From: Oscheius tipulae
Lineage: Eukaryota; Nematoda; Chromadorea; Rhabditida; Rhabditidae
Direction: 5' to 3'
DNA: 64,000 bases
Assembly: GCA_037178975.1 (NCBI GenBank)
Contig: JASJZH010000003.1
Span: forward strand, 4,588,001 to 4,652,000
Numbering within the stretch: position 1 is the stretch's first letter; the number at the start of each line of letters is the position of its first letter. The notes beneath the pieces are model-generated. The model worked only from the letters and a program-made list of their open reading frames with translations. It did no database searches and had not been told where the DNA came from. The translations under genes were made by a program, and so were the position numbers. Below are positions 50,353 through 61,046 of the stretch, piece after piece.

Positions 50353-52779
50353 ATGCCAATCCGTGTTTCTGTCTCCTCGGAACTTCTCCGAACAGTCAAA
50401 GATGACATGCTGATTCAGTTTATTAATGCGAGAGTCCTGCGACATGGAAGACTTTGGTCGAGCGAGCACCTATGGGTGAGGAACAGTTCCAGTTGATAGC
50501 CTATTCTTATAGGTTCGCAACGGGAAAATACTCTCTGCTGAGACGGTGTTTTTCGAGGAGAAGAGAAGTGCAGATGTCCAAGTCGACTGTGAAGGACTCA
50601 TCATATCTCCGGGATTCATTGATATCCAATTGAACGGTTTGTTCGATTCCTTAACATGAGTTCGGTTAAGGGGGGTTCGGAGTTGACTTCTCGACCATTC
50701 CTGACACAGATGAACATTACCGGAAGAACTTGGACAAAGTTCGAAAAGAACTTCTTTCCCACGGGGTTACCGCCTTCGCCCCGACGGTCATCACTAGCTC
50801 TTCGGCCACCTACAAGAGGGTTTGTTCATATGTCTCTTTCTCGCAAACTCGGTCATTTTTCGCTCGGTATTGATAGTCACACCACGTGTAATCCGAAAAG
50901 TTCATTCGAGAGATCCAATCTGAATTCAGGTGCTCCCTCTTCTCAAAAAAACTGTTGGAGGAGAATCTGGAGCGGCAGTTCTGGGTGGGTTCTTAAAAAT
51001 CTTCTAAGAAAAGAGAACGTATTGTAATAAATCGTGTTCGATGTGAAGTCCAAGTTGCCTGTGGGAACCAGTTGTTTCATCTTTCTCTGTCTCTCTCGGA
51101 AGAGACGTGTTCCTCCTCGACCGAAAAGACCAAACCACTAGCAGTGGGGGACAGCGTCACAAGCGGCTCGTTTGTTTATGTGTCCTCACGCCCCCCAGCC
51201 TCTTTTCGGTCACTTTCTCCCACATTTCTCTTTTCCCTTTTTCTGTTCTTAGTTTCCAAAACCAAAAACAAAGTAATACTTTTATGCGATCGATTTGAGC
51301 GAGCTGTGGGAGAAAACCGTTCGCCACGCCGGGTGCATGTGACCGCAACACATGGTTTGGAAATACTTTTCGATTTACAAAAGGTGAACTGAGCCAAAGA
51401 GTCTTTCCAAATCTTACTCGTGAGGATATCATCATTCATAAAAAAAAATCGAGCATTTTCACTATTTGTTGCCAATAGTATTTTGTTCTCAATTCGATCC
51501 ATGTTTCCCGTGCTTATTTAGCTTGACCCAACATGTTGATTCATCCCAATTCCAGTGTCTATATCGAAACCTATCGATTTTTATAGGCGCCCACCTCGAG
51601 GGGCCTTTTATCTCTCCACAGAAGAAAGGATGCCATCCAGAAAAGTACGTGGAGACATTTGGTTCGCAGCCCTCCTTGAAACTAGCCGATATTTATGATT
51701 CGTTCGAGGACATCGCCATTGTCACATTGGCTCCTGAACTGAACGGAAGTGAAGAAGCCATCCGGTAATTTTAACTGTTTTTGTTCATTTTCTTTTTCCA
51801 TAGATTTCTGAGATCAAAGGGAGTTCTGGTTTCTCTTGGCCATTCATCAGCGAGACTTCGACATGGGGAGGCCGGGGTCATGGCTGGAGGAACGTGTATC
51901 ACTCATCTCTTCAATGCCATGAACTCGGTACTATATCTTGCCTTTGTCTGTACTTTTGGGAATAACCATTTGCAGAACCATAAATGTGCTTGAAAAGATT
52001 CCGACCCGATATGTGCTTAGTTTCTCAAGAAAATCAACATCTTTCAGTACCACCATCGAGACCCCGGTCTTATCGGCTTGTTGACATCCAAAACAGTCCT
52101 GAAGTCCAAGACCCCTCTCTACTACGGAATCATCTCCGACGGCTATCACACCGATGACAGTGCCCTCAGAATCGCTTACAAGTTTGTCTTACCGTTGATC
52201 AAATGATCAACATATCAGAACCCATCCCGATGGACTCATCTTGGTAACCGATGCCATTGCTGCTCTTGGTATGCCCGATGGACAGCACAAGCTAGGAGCT
52301 CAGACTGTCAATGTAAATGGGATTCGAGCCACCCTAGATGGAACTGAAACTACCGCTGGAAGGTAATCTTGGTAGAGAGTTCCAAAGGAAAAGGACTTGT
52401 AGTGTTGTCTCGATGCCGTTCTCTGTTCGTCACTTTGTCAAAGCTGCCAGATGTACTGTAGAGGAGGCTCTCAACGCAGCTACAAAGAAGCCAGGTAGCT
52501 CTTACCACTTTTAATTTTAAAGAAACTATGAGAGATAAGTCGCCCATCACAGTCTTTTATATTATAAGACGCTCTCAGGTCTAGTATTTCCTTAAAGCAT
52601 GACGTCGAAATCGATTTAGTCTTTCAAAACAAATTCTGCTTCTTCCAGCTGCTTTCCTGTCTCTTCCAAATAAAGGTGTTCTGGACGAAGGAGCTGATGC
52701 TGACCTGGTCATTATCAACGATAACATCGATGTACAGGGTACATTCATCGGTGGCCAGCTCGTTTACTCACCGAATTAG
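50353..52779 (+). CDS. AMDHD2: N-acetylglucosamine-6-phosphate deacetylase
   Basis: Amidohydrolase of amino-sugar recycling (GlcNAc-6-P to GlcN-6-P). Landmarks: '[20 protein letters not shown]', '[16 protein letters not shown]', '[19 protein letters not shown]', '[10 protein letters not shown]', '[14 protein letters not shown]', '[20 protein letters not shown]' and '[19 protein letters not shown]', where Asp is catalytic. The family-like N-terminus begins at the internal ATG 50407 ('[16 protein letters not shown]'); 50353 adds 18 residues. Two long introns (about 50820-50930 and 50996-51586) contain no recognisable gene. From memory the C. elegans homolog and an SLC36 gene are also neighbours. 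Confidence 0.93.
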
Positions 52780-52894
52780 TCTTTTACTGAACTTTTCAAT
52801 GAAACTTTTTTGTCGTTTCTTTATTTTTGATGTAACACTGTTCATTCAATGACTACTTTAAACTGCCTTCCGTATCAAATTGAAACTTCATTAG

Positions 52895-54693
52895 ATGGCG
52901 GACGCGGAAGTCGAAGAACAGCGCGAGCCGGATGGAGAGTCGGTCAACGATGGGAGAGCCTTGGTACAGCCTCAGCTGAGAAGCGGAGATGTCATCTCGT
53001 GAGTACAGAAAGAGTATCCTCTGTATTTCCTCAATTAAGACCGTCGAGGGCTGTTTTGACACTCTCGAAGTCGATGTTCAACGCTGGATGCTTTTCGCTG
53101 CCCTATGCCTGGAAGCTGGGAGGTCTTTGGGTCGGTTTCCAACCACAAGATGCATATTTAAAAAATCTTTAGGTGTCTTTCGTGATGTCATTTGTAATTG
53201 CTGGCTTCAACTGGTATGGCAATCATATATTAGTAAAGTCTAGTCAACACTTGGCTCGCAAGTAGGATTCCTTGTTGTCGAGAAACATTTCTCTTTTAGG
53301 TCAGAGCGTTCAGCTCTCGATTATGGGCACTTTGCGAAGAAGGTCTGTGACTACAGCGATATCCGTTTCTTAAGGAACAATAGCAAGGCCGTCATGTGAG
53401 TTTAGTCGATTAAAGTACAAATATGAAATATATAGGTACGTGGTGAACATCACTATTCTGTTCTATCAACTAGGAATGTGCAGTGTGGCCATCCTCTTTA
53501 TCTCTGACAACATGGTTGGCTATTTAATTGAGCTAAATACATGATACTTTAGGTCAATTTGCTAGGTGACAAACTAGGAGTGACTGACAAACACACCCAA
53601 ATGGTCATCATGGCGTCGATAGCCCTTATTTTCATTCTTATTACCAACATGTTCACTGAAATGAGGTGAGACTCTTGTTCTTGACAAGCCTACTGGTTCC
53701 AGAGTAATCTCAGCCTTTGCCCTAGTCTCCTCCGTCTTCTTCGTCATTGGCGCCACTGTAATCATGCAATATACAATCAGGTTTGTGTTCTTTCTTATTC
53801 GAGAGAACACGACTAGATCAGACAGCCCAATAAATGGCAAGAACTCCCAGCTTCTGCTGATTTCCGCGGCACAATAATGATGATCGGAATGGCTATGTAC
53901 TCTTTCGAAGGACAGACAATGGCAGGGTTTATGATTTTTCTTGACATCAAAATTGTAGATTTTACCAATCGAGAACAAGCTCGAAAACCCCGAGGCATTC
54001 TTAGCTCCGGCTGGAGTTCTTCCGACAACCATGATGATCTGTACCTGCTTTATGACTGCTCTCGGTTTCTACGGATACACCGGTTTCGGAGACACTATCG
54101 CCCCAGCAATCACGACCAACGTCCCTAAAGAAGGGTAAGAGTACTCCTCATATTCAATACATACTCTTCAGCTTCTATTCGATCGTGAACGTGTTCCTCA
54201 TGCTCCAAGCCCTTCTCGGCCATTCCATTGCCATGTATGTCGTCTTCGACATGTTCTTCAACGGATTCCGAAGAAAATGGATGAACAGATTCCCAAACAC
54301 ACCAAAGCAGCTTGTTGACAAGGTCCTAGCCTTTCCAACTGTGACAAACTTCCGATTTTCAGGGATTCCGAACTTTCTGGGTTTTGCTCACCTATGCAAT
54401 GGCTGTACTCATTCCCAAGTTGGAAATCATGATCCCGTTGGTCGGAGTGACAAGCGGAACTCTCTGTGCTCTGGTTTATCCCCCAATTTTCGAGATGATC
54501 ACATTCTGGACTGATTGGAAGGTACGTCGTTTTCAAATACGAAACAAACTGATTCCAGGGTCTTTTGACTTACCGTCAACGAATGACGAAGATTGCTTGG
54601 AACTGTTTCGTGATCTGTTGCGGGTTGTTTGCCATTACTGCCGGTCTCTATTCTAATATACATGCGATTATCGAATCGTTTGAACAACCGTAG
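52895..54693 (+). CDS. SLC36-type amino-acid transporter
   Basis: Proton-coupled amino-acid transporter family with 11 predicted helices. An acidic cytosolic N-terminus ('MADAEVEEQREPDG') is followed by 'FNAGCFSLPYAWKLGGLWVS', the helix-1 signature. Then 'YVVNITILFYQLGMCSVAIL', 'MIGMAMYSFEGQTM' joined to 'ILPIENKLENPEAF', 'ALGFYGYTGFGDTIAPAITT' and 'AFITAGLYSN'-like end sequence near 54650. The ATG directly follows 'CTTCATTAG', a trans-splice site. About 11 exons. The intron after 'GQTM' must begin with GC (donor at 53922) to give the family's LPxEN motif. It lies 116 bp downstream of the deacetylase, so the two could share an operon. Confidence 0.88.
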
Positions 54694-55479
54694 ACTCCTT
54701 AAATTAGTCATCCTCATATCACCACCCCTAAAATTCCAAAGTCTCCCCCTGCAATGAGCTCCTTTCTCCTGAATATGGTAAAAGACAGAATGCCGGTAGC
54801 CGTTCACTCAGCCCTTCTTCCCTTGTGAAAAGCTAGTAATGTTAAAGTGTTTGTATACAGGAAAATAAATGTGATGAGTCTCGATATTCCGAAAAACAAG
54901 CAATATTTGCTCAGTACACGGAAATTTCTCAAATACCTCCATAAAATTCCTTCGATTCTTTTGTCAGCAGGACACTCCCAAAACAGTTGGACGTCATCAG
55001 AATGATTTCTCGCCTCCTCTAAACACGGACTTCTCCGCCTTCTAATCCTCACTCGTGGCTGCTTTTCGCCGTAGAAAGTACGTCACTTCCAGTCACAGAC
55101 CCACTGAAAATGGTGAAATTGTAGTTCTAGTCAGCTCTTAAGACTGTTTGCCCCCTCGATCCAGTCAGTTTATCAGCCCGTAACTGTCACCTTCCGTCCA
55201 TTCCGGCCCACCCGGTACGAAGACAACTAAACTCTCTCTTCATAACATACCTGTTATTAGCTTAGGAATCTGTTTAAAAGGCCTCTTCCGGGAGTCTTTC
55301 CATCAAATACCTTCCTTGCGTGTTCCTTATCATAAATACAGTCAGGCAAACCAATCCTATGATTGTTCTTAGCTTCATGCTCTTAAATATCACTCATGTG
55401 CTGTTTTCAGTTCGTCTTCTCTGTTCTCCCACCTTATTCTACTCCCCATATCCATCCAAACCATCTCACTCTGACAAAA
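54694..55479. other. Intergenic with a possible retroelement scrap
   Basis: On the minus strand, 55050-54804 encodes 'CLEEARNHSDDVQLFWECPA', which resembles the zinc-binding tail (xxHLFxECP) behind many non-LTR reverse transcriptases, but only a short piece and without the first Cys pair. The remainder, including the region before the kinase gene, shows nothing I can name. Confidence 0.25.
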
Positions 55480-57682
55480 ATGTATCCATCGAAACCATCT
55501 CACACTGATAAAGAAGAGAAAAGTTCTCCAGGTTTGTTGCTATGTTCAATCTTTTAAACGTACTCACGTTCCCCGAGCATAACCAAACGTTCACAAAGAA
55601 TCGTAAATGCAGTTTGTCTGCAATTATTCTCATATCCTACCTTTACAGTCGGCAACAGGCGTCCGTCTGCGACAAGCGTCAACTCTAATCTGGAATAACA
55701 CTTAATAATGCTTGTGGCCTTTTCTGTCAAGGGTTATTCCAGATTAGAGATGACAAGACGAGTTTGAGGAGTCAAACAATTCAAGTTACAAAATGAGCAC
55801 TGACAGTGTGAGTCACTCTACCAGGAGCGTAAGTGACTGGGCTTTAATAGTTCAAACTAAGAGTGTGGCTCGAATACTGAAAGGACTTTGCCACTTACAC
55901 GTTAGCTGAAAACCTTGCGTATTCTATTTTCAATATTTTTTCTAATTATTCTCTAAGGTGTTTTCACTGATTCACAATGAACAGTGATAAGTCATTAAAG
56001 AAATGTACTATCGAACAGTCAGCGCATTCTTTTGTGTAGTTTGATTGAGTGACTAGGTCTATCGGATTAAAAATTAGAACTTATTGTTTTCAGTTGTGAG
56101 CCAATTTCGACTTTCTGATTTCACAAGCCTGGTCACCCTCGGCGTCGGCGGACAAGCACGGGTTGATCGAGGATACAACGAAAATCTCGGGTAGAGTTTA
56201 TATTCTTCGAATATATAGAATATATAGACACGTGGCACTGAAAGTGTACATCGACAAAAAATCTCGTGACAGTCTGAAGGAAGTTCAAATGCTTCTAAAA
56301 CACTCGAAACATAAGAATATTATACAGCTGGTGGGTGTTCTGATGGAGAAAAAGAGCTGTGTTGGGTATATAATGGAGTATATGGAAACTGGTAGTTTGA
56401 GCAAAGGTTCGCCATTTGAAGAGCGTTTAATAATTTAACAATTTCAGTAATACATGACCCTCTTGTGCACTATCAGGGCAAACAGATGTATTACTGGATA
56501 GAGCAGATTGGAAAAGGAATAGAGTACCTACACAAGGAGGGACTTATCCACCGAGACATAAATCCCAAAAAGTTTGTCATTCATACTCCTTATGTTTTTA
56601 AGATACTAAAATTATAAGAACGCAATCCTTTCAGCATTCTCCTGGGAAGAACCTTCAACGAGATAAAAATTGCTGACTTCGGAACCGCACGCTCTCTTCA
56701 TTCTGCTGATGCCAATTCCAGGTTAGCCAGTTTTTTCTTGATTTTCATATTTTATTTCTGCCGGTTTTGCTTTAAACCCAAACTCTTTATTGTCCACAAC
56801 AAAATATTTTTCAGTGTCGGAACTTACTTTTACATGGCCCCAGAAATTTTCAAGAAAAAGAACTACGGTTGCCCGGCTGACGTCTACTCGTTTTCAGTCA
56901 CAATCTGGGAAATCCTCTATCGAAGGTTTGTCAGTCGGTGTAGCTTATACTTTGTGTCTTTTCTGGTATCCGTACGAACAATTCGAGAAATCGAAACTCT
57001 CCGACCTGATAAGAGCTGTTTTGAACGGGCAACGCCCTCTTATTGACGATAACGAGCAGACGGACATCAGGAACATGCTGACTAGGTGGTTATTCATATA
57101 GCCGAAATAACTTAGTTTGCTTCAGAGGCTGGAATTCCGATCCGAAAAAGAGACCAACGATGAAAGAACTCGTCGAGTTTGCGAAGAACAAGAGGTCGGA
57201 GTTGAAACGAACGGGGTCTATTCGTAGACTCGCTTCCAAACTGAATTCAATTCGACAAAGCAAAATGCTGAAGAAAAAAATCGTCCCAGTTGTAGGTTTC
57301 AGAATCGTTTTTATGCACGCCAGATGCTTTCTGACAGTGAGCAGTGATATAATTTGATAGCTTCAGATGGACGAGATATCATCTTCGCTAAACACTAGTG
57401 AGGAGTCTTATTACGAAAAGATCACAATTAAACGCCCCTCCATCAGAATCATCAATCCGTATCGAGCACATCTGAAAGAAACGACTTCTACTCCTTATAC
57501 ACCGCTACCTGTTGGGGAAAGACAATCATTACGTGTGAGAAATTTTTATCGCCGTTCCAGCTATCGAATGGAGGTAAGAAAAGATTGTGTATAGTTAAAC
57601 ATAATTAATTTAGACAACACTCCAAAATGATACAAACACTCCGCGACGACTAAGTCGGCTACATACGTTCTTTATGGGCTAG
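55480..57682 (+). CDS. TKL-type protein kinase (MLK/TAK1-like)
   Basis: Kinase-domain landmarks run in order: glycine loop 'LGVGGQARV', 'HVALKVYID' (ATP Lys), 'LKEVQMLLKHSKHKNI' (helix C Glu), 'GIEYLHKEGLIHRDINPKN', 'IKIADFGTARS' (DFG), 'YFYMAPEIFKKKNYGCPADV' (APE) and 'SDPKKRPTMKELVEFA'. The catalytic-loop Lys of HRDxKPxN is replaced by Asn (HRDINPKN). The tail is basic and Ser/Thr-rich. The short N-terminus is 'MYPSKPSHTDKEEKSSP'. Intron 1 (about 55533-56094) holds a hairpin repeat. Between 'EILYRR' and 'YPYEQFEKSKL' the frame continues only if a 40-base intron with donor GT and acceptor TG (56926-56965) is removed, so the gene may be lesioned. Confidence 0.78.
55636..55840 (+). repeat. Hairpin repeat element, copy A
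   Basis: Lies in the first intron of the kinase. It has a perfect 15-bp stem (55685-55699 with 55733-55747, CTAATCTGGAATAAC and its complement) around a loop with 'GCTTGTGGCCTTTTCT', then a region 'AAGTTACAAAATGAGCACTG' and a second stem AGTCACT/AGTGACT. Homologous over its length to copy B at 58545. Confidence 0.8.
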
Positions 57683-57756
57683 ACTGTAGAGCGGCATGCT
57701 TCTGAGAATACTTGCATAAAATCATGTTAATAAAAATTTGGCTCTAGTATATCTCA

Positions 57757-58270
57757 AGGGACTATAAATTTTGGGGGGTTATTGTCAAAAATGAGGGGTT
57801 GTCGTAAAAAAGAGAGACTGGAAGTTTCTTTATTTTGTTTAGGTCAGTGTTGTTTAGGATAGCACGAAATCTGCTTCCATAGCGAGACTAAAGTTAATAG
57901 CCTCACTCTCATCCCGAGGTGAATCAGTATCCAGCAGGCAGGGAATAAATTCTCTATCGTGAGTCAGAAACCCCACATTAACTGTAACATCGCCTCGATT
58001 TTTTTAAGACCGCCCGTAATTTTTGTGACCGCCCTGTTTGCTTAATATCGCGCCCCTTCTATCTTTACTGACTCCTCTACTGTCTCTCCCTATCTTGCCT
58101 GCTACTGGTTCTTCTCTTCCTCTGACCTGTTTCCCTACTGTTATATGTGCTTCAAAAGCACATTCTCTGACAATTCCAAAAAACAATTCAACGGAAAAAT
58201 TTACAATTCCTCATTTTTAACGCAGTCCCTCGTTTTTGGCGACAGTCCCTCAAAATTTAAAAAATTTTCA
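57757..58270. mobile_element. Foldback-like element
   Basis: The two ends are imperfect inverted repeats built from a repeating unit of the type AAAAATGAGGGGTTGTCG. The left arm (57757-57825) includes 'CAAAAATGAGGGGTTGTCGT'; the right arm (58196-58270) read in complement includes 'AAAACGAGGGACTGCG'. The interior contains two 'GACCGCCC' motifs (58009-58035) and no coding frame. Likely a non-autonomous element; autonomy and target duplication not determined. Confidence 0.5.
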
Positions 58271-58544
58271 CATAATGGGCAGTATTAAAACAGGCGCTTG
58301 AGGCCAGAGTGATTTGCGTAATATCTTAGTAGCTTCTTAGCTTTTATCCAGATTACTTTGTTTTCCGAGAACACTCTGACCCAAGACGGCTGTTTCAGTA
58401 CTACCAAAAAACCTCTTGACTTGGAAACTTAGCCTATTGGAGAAGCGACGCAGCCGCCTGTTGTCAATGCTAAGTCGACTAAGGGACGGATGGTGTTAAA
58501 CAGTTAAAGACTCTTATAGGAGACAAAAAGTTTTTTGACAAATG

Positions 58545-58763
58545 CTATTACACAATCTACCTTTACAATTTGCAAGTGTCTGTCTGCGAGACATGTCAAC
58601 TCTAATCTGGGATAACACTTAACAAAGCTTGTGGCCTTTTCTACCAAGGGATTCCAGATTAGAGTTGATAAGACAAGTGAGGACAGTTCAAGTTACAAAA
58701 TTAGCACTGACAGTGTGAGTCGCTCCGTGAGGTAGATTGTGTAATAGGAACGTAAGCGACTGG
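58545..58763 (+). repeat. Hairpin repeat element, copy B
   Basis: Homologous to copy A in the same orientation, with the same internal stem, loop and 'AAGTTACAAAATTAGCACTG' block. This copy also shows an 18-base perfect terminal inverted repeat, CTATTACACAATCTACCT at 58545 and its complement ending at 58747, which marks it as MITE-like. The second stem reads AGTCGCT/AGCGACT here. Confidence 0.8.
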
Positions 58764-58833
58764 TTTTTTATATTGAGAGCGAACCATCGAAGTGAGTAAG
58801 TCTGTTTGTTATGATATCCTGAGAGTGTCCTTT

Positions 58834-60271
58834 TCAGCCAACATGTAGCCGTGATAAGGAACAAGCGGCGTGAACTAAAAGCAAAAGGAGTAAACTCAAA
58901 GCGTTCCGACATACTGTGCTTGATTGAGTTTCTACCACATATTGACAGGGCTCATAGGAAGGTTGCAAGTCACCTGAAATTGTAATGTTTATTAGATCTG
59001 ACTCTACAGCTACCGTGAACTTCGAGTTCTTTGTGAGCAGCGATTGCTTTCAGACGTCCACTTTTGCTGTCGGCCAGAGGTATGGTTCCGATAATTATCG
59101 GACAGAAAGAGCGAGCAGTTGTGTTTATGCTCCCTTTGGCAGTGGCTTTTATCTTAACTACGTTAAGCTTAAAAGTGCAAACACGAACCTCCACCGTATG
59201 TTTTGTATGGATGATTGGGCAGCTATTAAACGAGGCAAGACATGGTGGGATTGGAACGACCATATTAACTGTTTGACTGCTTCTCGGCTCAATCTTCAGC
59301 TCTTTTTCGACTCTTGTTATCTTCCTCTCGTCCGTTTTTCGATTGTTTTGATGTAAGGAGCTCTCTCCGTCCAGAGTTCCGTACCATCTTGTGGATTCGG
59401 ATCCATAGCGCCAGGCTATGTAATCTGATATTTCTATCAATGTCAATTCCAAAAGGACGATCTGCCGACTGCTCTCATTATTAATTTCCACATCGACCTG
59501 TAGATGCTCTCCAGAAACGAATCCTGTCTTAGGTAGATAACACTGAATTTAGGGGAATATTAATGAGACGTATTACCTACCTTTAATGATACTTTTCCGT
59601 AGCGAAAAAATACAAGTCCGATATTTTTAGTTTTAAAAAAGGTCTGTGGATCGGTGGCGGTCGGAATTATGTTCAAATCAGACGTAGGACAGACTGAATT
59701 GTAAATTATGGCTTTATGTTTAGATTGTCCAACCGCTAAAGAATTCAGTCGCTATTTTGTTGGTTTTCCAGGGTCGTTCAACGATGGCCGTGATGCTGTA
59801 GCGAATGGATCCCAGTTTGCCTAAATATCGGTAAACGTTGAGAAATACAATTTAAACCTTCGAAGCTTGGGGCACTTGGATCTGGCAACAGAAAACTGAA
59901 TTTGAGCAGATGCTTTCCTTCATTCAAGACTTTCCTCCGCTCGTCTTGTTTCCAAACGACAGCTTCGTTATTCACTAACTTTACCACGGCACTGTATGGT
60001 ACAAGACTGCTTCGGGAATGAGTACTAAACTCATAATGGAAGCTATTTAAGAAATTACTTACTCTGTACTCTTCTCGGTTACTTCCCATTCTGTTGTTGC
60101 TTTGCCCTCTAATATTACGCGAACACATTTCGCCTGATGAAATCTTGGTTTGCATCTATTGATACCTACCTTGACGGGATGGTCCAATTGCAATGTGATT
60201 TCGCCCGAGATGTTTTCACCAGGTACAAAAACAGCTTTGGAAGACGAGAATTTAATGGAAACGGTGGTCAT
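58834..60271 (-). CDS. Alpha-arrestin (ARRDC-like)
   Basis: Arrestin-fold adaptor, expected to link membrane proteins to ubiquitin ligases or endocytosis. The N-lobe starts 'MTTVSIKFSSSKAVFVPGEN' with 'GEITLQLDHPVK' and 'LEGKATTEWEV', then 'LLKFSFLLPDPSAPSFEG' and 'GSIRYSITAIVERPWK'. The C-lobe has 'TGFVSGEHLQVDVEINNESS', 'MVVPIPPCLASFNSCPIIHT' and 'SFCPIIIGTIPL', the last a strong family signature. The ATG sits just after 'GCTGTCAGT'. Splicing an intron near 59014-58976 gives a tail with 'QPSYEPCQY', reminiscent of the PSYEEC motif of nematode arrestins; without it the protein stops at 58970. About 9 exons. Confidence 0.85.
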
Positions 60272-60519
60272 ACTGACAGCGGGCTGCAACTATTTTACGA
60301 GGCTCTGACAAATGGAGGGGACAAGCAGTTGATTAGAATTCTCGAAATAAACGGGTTGGCTTCCAGCTGACAAATAGGCTTAAACGCAGGAGATGTTGGC
60401 TCATTGATGCGTGGAAAACGGAAACCAGGATTCGAGCGGGGTTGCCTTACACACGCGATTGACCAAAATAATGAATCAGACACGTTTATTAGTGGACCAT
60501 TCAACAATTAAAAAAAAAG

Positions 60520-60734
60520 TCAATCCCGATCCCCACGACGATAGTTCCACACACAACCGGCGAGACCGGCCAAGAGACAGCAGAAGAAGCAACAGCCACA
60601 GATAACCATTAGAACACTGAAAGCCAGCGTTGGCGATCAAGGAGAGCACTCACATGAACCAAGTCTCCAACTGTACACAGCAGTCCATTGGGTTGTAAGG
60701 GCAACAGACCCAGTGATGAAAAATTGATCCCATT
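60520..60734 (-). CDS. Cys-rich membrane microprotein (about 61 residues)
   Basis: Two small exons joined by a clean GTGAGT...CTTTCAG intron of about 38 bp. Exon 1 reads 'MGSIFHHWVCCPYNPMDCC' and exon 2 'VLMVICGCCFFCCLLAGLAG' followed by a basic end ('NYRRGDRD'). The protein has one hydrophobic, Cys-laden segment that should cross a membrane, with short polar ends. Ten cysteines in about 61 residues suggest palmitoylation or metal binding, which is inference. No family recognised. It lies 249 bp upstream of the arrestin start, same strand. Confidence 0.6.
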
Positions 60735-60896
60735 CCACAAGATCTTAAAGTTATTATTATGTACCGCATAATAAGTGCGATTATTAGATGTGTGACGAAC
60801 TCTAACATACGAGTGCACGAATGCGTCCGTCCGTTCGGGTGCACTGTGTCTTCGTGTCTATGGTTAGTAAAAACTGAGAGGGTGCCTCGTGGCAGC

Positions 60897-61046
60897 CTAC
60901 CCATATCCCCCGTATCCTCCTCCGTACCCGCCATAGCCTCCATAGCCGCCAGCCAGACCAAGAAGACTCGTAAGAGGACCACCACATCCCAGATGGGCTT
61001 CTATCCAAGGAAGAAAACTGTAAAAAGCTAGAAGCACAGGAAACAT
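60897..61046 (-). CDS. Short secreted Gly-Tyr-rich peptide
   Basis: 49 codons without intron; the ATG follows 'GTTATTTTCAG' immediately, a textbook trans-splice acceptor. Signal peptide 'MFPVLLAFYSFLPWIEA', a short linker with one Cys, then the Gly-Tyr tail 'GGYGGYGGYGGGYGGYG' up to the stop. In composition it resembles the nematode nlp/cnc (YGGYG) peptides induced in epidermis by infection and wounding, and also some structural cuticle or eggshell peptides. The exact role is unknown. It precedes the Cys-rich microprotein by 163 bp on the same strand. Confidence 0.7.
   Translation of the reverse strand: MFPVLLAFYSFLPWIEAHLGCGGPLTSLLGLAGGYGGYGGYGGGYGGYG

Noticed and set aside
51072-51502. Open frames of about 100 codons on both strands inside an AMDHD2 intron
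   Set aside because: No conserved features; the intron is simply long.
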